Shown here piece after piece: positions 56,491-64,000 of a DNA stretch of 64,000 nucleotides (within the stretch, counting starts at the first letter, position 1; every line of letters begins with the position of its first letter). A program made the position numbers and the translations under genes. The DNA lies in assembly GCF_021018895.1 (NCBI RefSeq), contig NC_079372.1:17540318-17604317 (forward strand). The letters run 5' to 3'. The DNA is from Seriola aureovittata (lineage: Eukaryota > Chordata > Actinopteri > Carangiformes > Carangidae). A model generated the notes under the pieces. It was not told the DNA's origin and searched no databases. It worked only from the letters and a program-made list of their open reading frames with translations.

Positions 56491-57066
56491 CTTTTGTCAC
56501 GCTTAAAAAAATAAGTGTATCATATGTTCTGAAAAGGAGCTATAACTATATCTGTCAAATAATTATAGTGGAGTCATGAAATGTAGTGGTGCACAAGTAC
56601 AGTAAACATACAGTACTTATGTTAGTGCTGGACTCAGACTCTGAAATTTGACGATGTTAACAGAATGAGAACATGAAAAAACCAAAGCTGTAAACTGGTA
56701 TTTCAGAAAAACAAAACTGTATAAAACCTCCTGTTAAATGTTTTGGAAACTCTGTTGTAGGGAACATCTGATACACAGAAGAAGGAGAAGAAGGTTTTAA
56801 GACTTTCAGTTTCAACACTTTCTTCTCCTGAGTCTGTTAGTTTGCATAAGTATTTGCCTCCCATGCAGACGACTCTTGTATTTGGGTTTATACGGCTTTT
56901 TACTGGGAGCGGGTGCCTTCAATACTGAGGCCTGGGATAGTGTTTGTTATAAAACAGGACCTCTCCTGGGATATCTGCTTTCTCTGTTACACAGGAATGT
57001 ATAGAAATTGAGACCTTTGCGAAGACTTCAGGGTAAGGCATCCAAGAGAGAAGACAGAGGTAGGAA

Positions 57067-57068
<2 letters not shown>

Positions 57069-57119
<51 letters not shown>
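57069..57119. repeat. (CA)n microsatellite
   Basis: About 25 CA units followed by a (GA)n run. Confidence 0.95.
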
Positions 57120-57124
<5 letters not shown>

Positions 57125-57335
57125 GAAAAAAAAGAGAGAGAGAGAGAGTTGTATGAGTGTAAAGTGTGCCTGAGTTTTGTCTTGAAGGCAGAGCTTTAAA
57201 CACTACCACATGCTACGAATCCAGCTGAGTGAGACAGTGTGTGTTTATGCAACCATACACACATGTCTGTGTCTGTAGGTACAGTTGTGTTTGTGTATTT
57301 ATACTCACTTATCTGAGTATATGAGATATGAGAGA

Positions 57336-57362
57336 GGAAGAAAGAAAGAAAGAAAGAAAGAG
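57336..57362. repeat. (GAAA)n microsatellite
   Basis: About six GAAA units. Confidence 0.9.
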
Positions 57363-58429
57363 ATTATGACGGAGGTTTGACTGTAGTTTTATTATCCAAA
57401 TTTGATGGCTCCGGCTAATTTAAAGACTGATTAGGCTGCACTTGGCAGAAAACCACAAGGCTCTGGTCGCCTGCTCAAAGTCAATAAGAAACACAGTCGA
57501 AGAGTTTAAGTGCTGTTTAACACAGCTACTCACACACTCAAAACGTTGCTTTATTATAATGCACAATAGTTCTGTGGGAGAATTATGTAAGAAGATTCAT
57601 CGGCCAGTGAGAAAATCTGTTTTCCAGAGACCGTCATGATCGGCCAACATTTCCTGGTTAGCGTTACACTTTCTCCTGCGGTCGGGCTATTCTCTGCCAC
57701 TCGTGTGTGTGAGTGTGGGTAGATACATGTGTGTATGTGTGTTCCATGGTCAATTTTCTCCACTTTTATATGAATGTCAGACCAGCCCTGGACATTTCCA
57801 AAAGAAACCATTCATTCAGTAAAATGATCCCATCGCATCACGCTCCAGAACCACAATGAGAAGCAAAAATCGAATCCAGCACATCTCACAGGGCGGATGT
57901 TTTCCAATAGATTCGATAGATAATCCTTTAGGTGAATGGTGGAGAGAAGGTGGTGTCTATATGTTGGGGAACGCGGAGGAATGAGTGTTTGACACTTTAA
58001 GAACCCCTCATTAAAAACAGCTGAAGAAAGAATTAATTTGATGTGTTGGGCAAATGGCACAGACTCATACTGTATATAGTAGTGCTATACTTTACTGCAG
58101 GGAGGACATTTAAGGGGCTTTACACACTTAAAATTGTTAATTCACATAAATTCTTCTTGGAATATAATACAAGAGCTTGTTCCAACAGTACTCATATTGT
58201 GTGTAAAAACGGCTTTTTTCTGCTCAAAGTGAACTTGGACATGTCTGTTTGGATTTGATAGTTTGGTTTAGCCAAATTCTCTCGCCCCACTCTGGGGTTC
58301 TGGGGGGTATTTGAGGGTGTAGTTTCGTTTTTTAAAAGGGGTTCCTTTAGCCGAACAAGAGTAGCACAGGCACAGAAGAGCTGACTAAGCAATGATGGTT
58401 GGTTACACAGCAGTGTCTGACTAAAGTTT

Positions 58430-58560
58430 GCGAACATTAGCTGCTGGTCATATCAGATGAAGTGAGGTTGAGTGTTTTATTTGTTATGAATCCAACTTGT
58501 CATTTCTAAGAGAAAGATGTTTAATTTCATCTTTCAGAAATTGAAAAGCCTCACACAATG
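58430..58560 (+). repeat. Interspersed repeat, copy 3 of 3
   Basis: GCTGCTGGTCATATCAGATG, GTGTTTTATTTGTTATGAAT and TCTAAGAGAAAGATGTTTAA align with about 15050-15180. Confidence 0.55.
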
Positions 58561-58778
58561 TTCCTGTCACACAGGACGGAGCTAAGTTTAAGTGAACGAT
58601 AGATGGTTTCCCTTTTCTATAGAGTTAAAAAACAAAAACATTGGTAGATCAGTTTGGATGCAAGTTTAGCCACTGTGAGACCACGATGACCAAAATGATA
58701 TAGTTTCTGAGTAAAAGTCTTGTATAAGAATTGGATGAGATGACGGTGTATGTGAAAGGTGGTTTTGTTGCCTTATCC

Positions 58779-58781
<3 letters not shown>

Positions 58782-58848
<67 letters not shown>
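58782..58848. repeat. (GT)n microsatellite
   Basis: About 33 uninterrupted GT units. Confidence 0.97.
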
Positions 58849-58851
<3 letters not shown>

Positions 58852-60149
58852 CTGAGTGAAGTTTTTATAATCTACCAAACAGATCTGGTTTTACCATCTG
58901 TGAATAACAGAGCGTGTATGTAGCTTTGCTTTGCCATTGATTATATCAAGTAACAGCCTGGGGTCCTGCTGGGACTGTGAATGCTACTTGGCGAAGAGAG
59001 GAAGAGGTTCCACTGTTGTATGCACAACAAATAGTTCTCTCTCTCTCTCCCTCGGATACATTCACTTTGATGGTTCTCCAGAGTGTGAGTCACCACAGAG
59101 AGAAAATGAAAAGCGGTTCAGTGACATTCTTCTGCGTCATTTTGTGTACTTAACGCTTGGACTCAAACAAGCAGATTTCCAAACAGAAACTGCAGACGTG
59201 GTCAGGGAGCCTCATTCAAGGGAGCACTTTCACACTCAAAGCAAAGCAAAGCCACACACACACACACAACACACACACACACACACACAAAAAACACACA
59301 TTCACAAACACCACTTATATCTCACTCATCTTATGCCCTTCAGAGTTTTTACTCTGAGTGCTGAGAAATGTTGAAGCCATACACCCTCTGGCACACCTTA
59401 TTTGCCGGTGGGCTGTGTGTGTATGTGTGCGCACCAGTTGATGCAGTTTACTTGGCAAAGGAAAGGTGTGAGGATACTTTTGTGTTGCACAGATGTTGAC
59501 ACATCACACCACCACTGAGCACAATCAGGCTGGTGGCTAGATGCACTATGGACAAGCGATGATATTGTACCAGTTTGGTTTTGTCTACTGGTTGTGCACA
59601 ATCAGCAACTTGGACAGAAACAAACTAACAATCAATTTATTCATCATTGATTTGTGAATTTGGTTTTGGATAAAGACAGAGGCAGGAAATGTTTCATGTC
59701 CTGGATCAGTTGTAGGCTGTGGCAGAATGAAACAAACTTTATAGTGACCTTATGTGGAAGTGATTTCAGGTTTATTTACAGGGACAAAAGAACTATTACT
59801 AAAGCATCCAACAGTATTAGAGTTCAGGAAGCAGGGGTAGTAAAATATGGTAATACTGACATTCCAACAACATAAAAATACTAATACTAATTGATGTGCA
59901 GCTGTTGCTCGTGGTTGTTTTGTTAGGCCTCTGTGATAGCAGAGTCACAGAGGGTTGGTTGTAGATGTTTTTTTCCTCTGCTCAGTTTTACAACCTTTTC
60001 TGCACTCTGGCCTGTTTCCCTTTGCTCACAGCAGGCCGCTGGCTCTGTGGGAGGAATCAAAGAGTCTGCTCACTTCATTATATAAGAGCACCGCAGCTTG
60101 TTATCGACTTTTCTCAACCGTCTTTCAGACTTTTAACTTCCACAAGCTA

Positions 60150-60235
60150 GTAGTAGTAGTAGTAGTTGTGTTGGTAGTAATGTTATTATTAGCAGTATTA
60201 GCATAAATGATAGTAGAAGTAGTAATAGTGGCAGT
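60150..60235. repeat. Degenerate (AGT)n patch
   Basis: TAGTAGTAGTAGTAGTTG grading into TTATTATTAGCAGTATTAGC; same base style as the large tract at 1213-1998. Confidence 0.8.
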
Positions 60236-62837
60236 TCACTAATACCAGTGTTCATTTTGTCAACCAAAGTAAGGATTAAAATATTAATTGAAAAGCTTTT
60301 TTCATCATAAAATATAAATAAAAAGTAGCTTTTGAAAGCCATTATGAAATGAATTACAGTTTTCATAAACAAATTGGATGACTTTTTCATGACCTGACTG
60401 CTGATCGGTAAAATGTATCACCGGCCACCCAAAGCTCTTCTTTGGAGGTTGGTTTAGATGCTTGACCTGTTGCGCTGATAAGCAACACTTTGCATTTCAG
60501 TAACATTAACCCTCATTAACCCTGAATAACCTGCAATTGACCAGAACAATATTGTAACCATGGAAACAGTATACATCAACGACGGAGGCGGCTGCTTTAA
60601 AGGCAGAAATGAGACAAAAATCTCACTGACTGAAACTAGAAGAAATGCTTTTAGTTTTCTTGACTGAAACGTGATTAAAACAATTATTTTTGACATTTTT
60701 GGCTTCATTTTTGTATAGTTCATCGTTCATCTTTATGTACTGCAACTCCATTTCAAAGTGATTTAGTTGATGTTGTCAAACATGCAGACAAATAAACAGG
60801 AGAGCATCTGTGAGTTTCACAATTACACAATCAGTCATTAGAAAGAAGCAAGCAACACCTGCTGCTCTCAACTATGAGTAAAAAATGAGTGATTAAGTGC
60901 TGGAAAGGGAAACAAGAGAGTGCATGAGTCAGGCGTGTGTTTATGAGTGGGCAGAGTAATCCTGATAAATGCACTGACTGCCTCCCTGCAGGCAGGACAC
61001 GTCAGTTGACCCCTTCTCACACAACCCCACTGACCCTGAAACTTTGAGCTTCTCCGCAAGTGCTGGTGCACCGTGCACCCTGAGACCCCCGTCCCCTTAC
61101 AAAATGCCGGACAGGAGACTCTTTGACCCTGACGCTTGAACCCAATCATTTCAAACTGCAGTGTCACGTAACTTGAATCTTCATGCACTTGCAGGAGGTA
61201 GATTAGTAATTGAGTTATTTATAATACTGGCATTAGCTCATTCCAATTTAGCAAGTAATAGATCTTTTTTTTTTTTCAGCTTACCAGTCAATCAACCTTA
61301 ATGTCATATTTTACACATCTCAGTTTATATATTTGTCATCCAAACAATGACTGTGTGAAAGTCCTTTCCTGGAAGATAAAAATCCTGTATCGCACATGAA
61401 GGGCATTTCATTTATTTACAAAAAACACCAGATTAGGTTTAGTATGAGCACTGGTTGCCACCATGTCTGAAATATATACATCATATCAAGTTTTATGAGA
61501 TATTTTAATTTCCATTTCCAAAAAAGTTAAAAAGCAAAAAGGTACCAAATTACAATGCTGGAATCAAGAAATTATACAGGTTTATTTTTATTTACCTTAC
61601 ATTATTTTTCCAGTCAGTGACAATTCTAATGGGATTTTTTATTAGTACCCTCTTGATTTTGAAGTGTCAAAACACTGCATATTGGGCGTGTAACTGAGGA
61701 GTGTGTGATGAAAGAATATCCTAAAGCAAAGGTGTTGGCACACACAACAACTGTGTGAGGGTCTGCAGTCATCCATCATACTGTAAACCTCAGCAGAATT
61801 ATGCAACATGTCCCTTCAACTGCATAGACACTCGACAGCAGCGAATCAACAGATGTCCCATCTGAACTCCTTCAGTGAAAGCTGACACACATTCCCGCTA
61901 CACATGCACATACATATTGAATGTATCTGCAGGCACGCAGACTAGATATGTCTCTTACATCCTGCCACTGATATCCATGTGACAGCTGTATCTACAAGAG
62001 GCTTTGAGAGTGAGAAATGTTACTGATTGTCAGAGTGACACTTTAAACCCCAAGCCCTTTTTAAAAAAAGAGAAATATTTTAGTTAACCAATCAAACCCC
62101 TCTGTGAAAAATAGACAAATGCAGAGTCAGTGGACAAGAGCCAGCTTCATTTGTCGATAACGTGATACACGGCACATAAATCATCGCTGAAGATGGTGAA
62201 TGTCATGGTCAGACTGGACAAACACGGAGCTTTTCGGGGCAAAGATTTGCTGTTGGGCCCCGTTGGCTCCCTACACTGACCCACCATCCTCTGTGCATTG
62301 TTTACTGTATGTACCCTGTCACCTCCAAGTTCCCACTGAGTACAGACCACACATCAGATTATACATAGCATCTTCATGACGGGCCAGAAAACCAGAGACC
62401 AACCAGGGCTGAAATAATCCGGCTATACTTGGTTCCAGGTTTTCTGTGTCAGTTGGTTTGTGGTAAGTTGATATAACACAGTTTTGTTCAGGAATATGCA
62501 CCATGAGAGCAAATTCCAAATTTTAGCTCCAGGCCTCTCAACAAGACTCGGCCACAAGATCAGCTAATGATGCAGAATCTGTCCAAGTGCGTGGAACAAA
62601 TTACCGAATAATCACCAATGACCAAAACTAGTTGGTTAACCAGTGACTTTAAAAAAAATGGCAAAATCTTGCTGCCCCTCATTGTTTGATGCCGTGGCAG
62701 ATGACAAAAAGTTGATTCTGGCACCTTGAATATTATATTTAGCCTTAGTCTTTAAGAGAATACATATTCAGTTTCATCACGCTTTAGTCATTTAATTACT
62801 AGTTTTAGTGTCTATTGTGAACTAAGGTCAGTATACA

Positions 62838-63225
62838 GACACTGTATTCCCCAGAGGATGGATTAATGACACTGGTTATCCTATCCTCTGACTTTTCCTG
62901 ACAATTGTTTATTTTTTTTAAATATCTCAACAGTTATTGGATGGATTGTCATGACATTTGACACATTGGTTTGTAAATGAATGTCCCTCAGGATGAATTT
63001 ATAATCACTTTGGTGACCCCTTAACTTTCCATCAAGCACCATCATCAGGTCATTTGCCCTGGACACTTTGGTTTATGACTGAATATTAAAAATGTGATGA
63101 CCTTCCCGTCAGCCTCAGCAGCTCATGAACTAGGATGGTGAACATGGTAAACATTACACTTGTTTAGCATCAGCATATTAGCATTGTCACCATGAGCGTG
63201 TTAGCAGCTGTGCCTGAATAGAGCC
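62838..63225 (+). repeat. Teleost interspersed repeat, copy 2 ('GATTGTCATGACA' family)
   Basis: CCCCAGAGGATGGATTAATG, AATATCTCAACAGTTATTGG, ATGGATTGTCATGACATTTG and TCACTTTGGTGACCCCTTAA, ending in GCATCAGCATATTAGCATTG, match a very common fish repeat also present at 43395-43690. Confidence 0.65.
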
Positions 63226-63517
63226 GGACTTCTTACATTTGACAAAAGTTTCTTTGAAAAACTTGACTGTACAGTTTTAAAGTACTAAATACAGCAATAT
63301 TTGCAGGAGAAGATTTTTTGTTTTGATTGTTTTGATTTTTTTTTATTGACCTTAAAAAACTTTTAAAGCCTGAAGCACGTCTGACATGACATGAGTTTCT
63401 TTTTTCTGTCATGTCAATAAATACATCTTTTTCACAGCAAACATTTTGGCTGTTACAGCTGGCAAAGCACAGATGAATATCTGGTGAGCACCTGTCTTTT
63501 TCCTGCAAATTACACAA

Positions 63518-63640
63518 AGTTCCTCCATGAACAAGCACATGGCGACAGTGGCAAGGAAAAACTTCCTTTTGAGGGGAAGAATCCTCGAGCAGAACCGGGC
63601 TCAGGGTGGGAGCGGCCATCTGCCTCTACCGGTGGGTTTT
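63518..63640 (+). repeat. Teleost 'TATAGCGCC' repeat fragment (right part)
   Basis: CATGGCGACAGTGGCAAGGA, AAAACTTCCTTTTGAGGGGA, AGCAGAACCGGGCTCAGGGT and GCGGCCATCTGCCTCTACCG match the right portion of the family whose left part is at 26950-27045. It may lie in the 3' UTR of the minus-strand gene. Confidence 0.65.
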
Positions 63641-63677
63641 TCATGTCTGCTGTGAAAAAGGTCTTTGGCTTTCAGTG

Positions 63678-63795
63678 GGTGGGTGGAGGGAGGATTGGGG
63701 GGGAAGGGGGGTGGTGGTGGATGGGGGACTTGGGGGTAGGTGGAGGAGTTGAGGGTGGGAGAGGTTGGGGGTAAATAGGGGTTTGGGGGGTTGGG
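63678..63795. repeat. G-rich low-complexity stretch
   Basis: Runs of three to six G separated by T/A (GTGGGTGGAGGGAGGATTGG and onward) on the + strand, capable of G-quadruplex formation. The Gly/Trp-rich + open frame here is an artefact. Confidence 0.8.
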
Positions 63796-63802
63796 TGGCA
63801 GT

Positions 63803-64000
63803 TTAGAAGCCGCTGTTGGATGAGGGCCCGTATGGCTTCTTCCACTTCCTTGGTTTCCTCAACCCCAGAAAGTGGCGGGTTTTCTTCCAGACTGAAGCCT
63901 GTGGTGTTCTCCCACAGAGGATCTCCTCAGATACATCAGTCTCCGTGGGTTCAGGATCTTCCTGGTTCTCCTCGCTCTGAAGGCTGGTGATGATCTCTTG
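63803..64000 (-). CDS. 3'-terminal coding exon of an unidentified gene (partial)
   Basis: On the minus strand a frame is open from the window edge for 65 codons to TAA at 63803-63805. The peptide starts QEIITSLQSEENQEDPEPTE, has an acidic middle (TDVSEEI), then a basic, aromatic tail (ASVWKKTRHFLGLRKPRKWK followed by KPYGPSSNSGF). Composition and charge blocks look like real protein rather than random frame. No Met is inside the window, so the start lies beyond 64000. I do not recognise the family. It would be convergent with klf15. Confidence 0.5.
   Translation of the reverse strand, partial: QEIITSLQSEENQEDPEPTETDVSEEILCGRTPQASVWKKTRHFLGLRKPRKWKKPYGPSSNSGF

Larger units (their letters stand above)
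56500..62830. other. Intergenic DNA with microsatellites; no gene recognised
   Basis: Contains (CA)n 57069-57119, (GA)n 57132-57148, (GAAA)n 57336-57362, (GT)n 58782-58848, CA tracts 59251-59290, an AGT triplet patch 60150-60235 and repeat copy 3 of 3 near 58430. Minus-strand open frames at 62147-62519 are short and unrecognised. Confidence 0.55.
63342..63802 (-). other. Possible 3' UTR of the minus-strand terminal gene
   Basis: A minus-strand AATAAA (63342-63347) lies about 455 nt after the TAA stop. The interval includes a strongly C-rich (minus strand) stretch at 63678-63795 and the fish repeat fragment at 63518-63640. Assigned only by position. Confidence 0.3.

Overview
The window looks like nuclear DNA of a ray-finned (probably percomorph) fish. 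The evidence is a vertebrate Kruppel-like factor gene with spliced exons, very abundant (GT)n/(CA)n microsatellites, and many degraded copies of repeat families familiar from teleosts: hAT, piggyBac-like, Tc1/mariner, tRNA-derived SINEs, LINE tails and LTRs. I see no bacterial, phage or CRISPR-like content.

Region 1 (about 1-16.4 kb) is one gene on the + strand, klf15. It has a proposed non-coding first exon ending at 3097, a 1.8 kb intron, coding exon 2 (4975-6518), a 6.8 kb intron, and coding exon 3 (13347-13515). A 3' UTR follows and may run to an AATAAA at 16392. The joined CDS is 1713 nt, giving 570 residues. The phase-2 junction splits one Arg codon inside zinc finger 2. The protein carries the KLF15 hallmarks: MVDHLP start, [10 protein letters not shown], the acidic TLEEIEEFL activation motif, ILQIQP/IKQEP, the [15 protein letters not shown] and [14 protein letters not shown] blocks, and three C-terminal C2H2 fingers. 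A degenerate AGT/AGC triplet tract of about 0.8 kb lies upstream, and a (GT)n(GA)n tract abuts exon 1.

Region 2 (about 16.4-63.3 kb) has no host protein-coding gene that I can support. It is a roughly 47 kb intergenic stretch built largely of decayed mobile elements. These include a hAT (ZBED/GTF2IRD2-type) transposase relic at about 19.07-20.43 kb and two inverted copies of a hAT-type MITE at 22.5 and 46.0 kb, one with a recognisable target duplication. There are two minus-oriented solo-LTR-like segments at 23.7 and 30.5 kb and a TTAA-flanked piggyBac-like MITE at 37.6 kb. A broken Tc1/mariner transposase at 54.1-55.1 kb has a foreign insertion inside it. SINEs sit at 46.85 and 50.85 kb, and several other teleost repeat families have multiple copies in the window.

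Region 3 (63.3-64.0 kb) appears to hold the last exon of a different gene on the - strand: 65 C-terminal residues ending in a basic, Trp-containing tail, which I do not recognise. It would be transcribed convergently with klf15 and continues beyond the window.

I found no convincing undescribed system. The most useful leads are the klf15 gene structure and its divergent N-terminus, the unidentified 3'-terminal exon, the nested and inverted transposon relics, and a small set of testable regulatory hints (paired Pumilio sites, intronic E-boxes).
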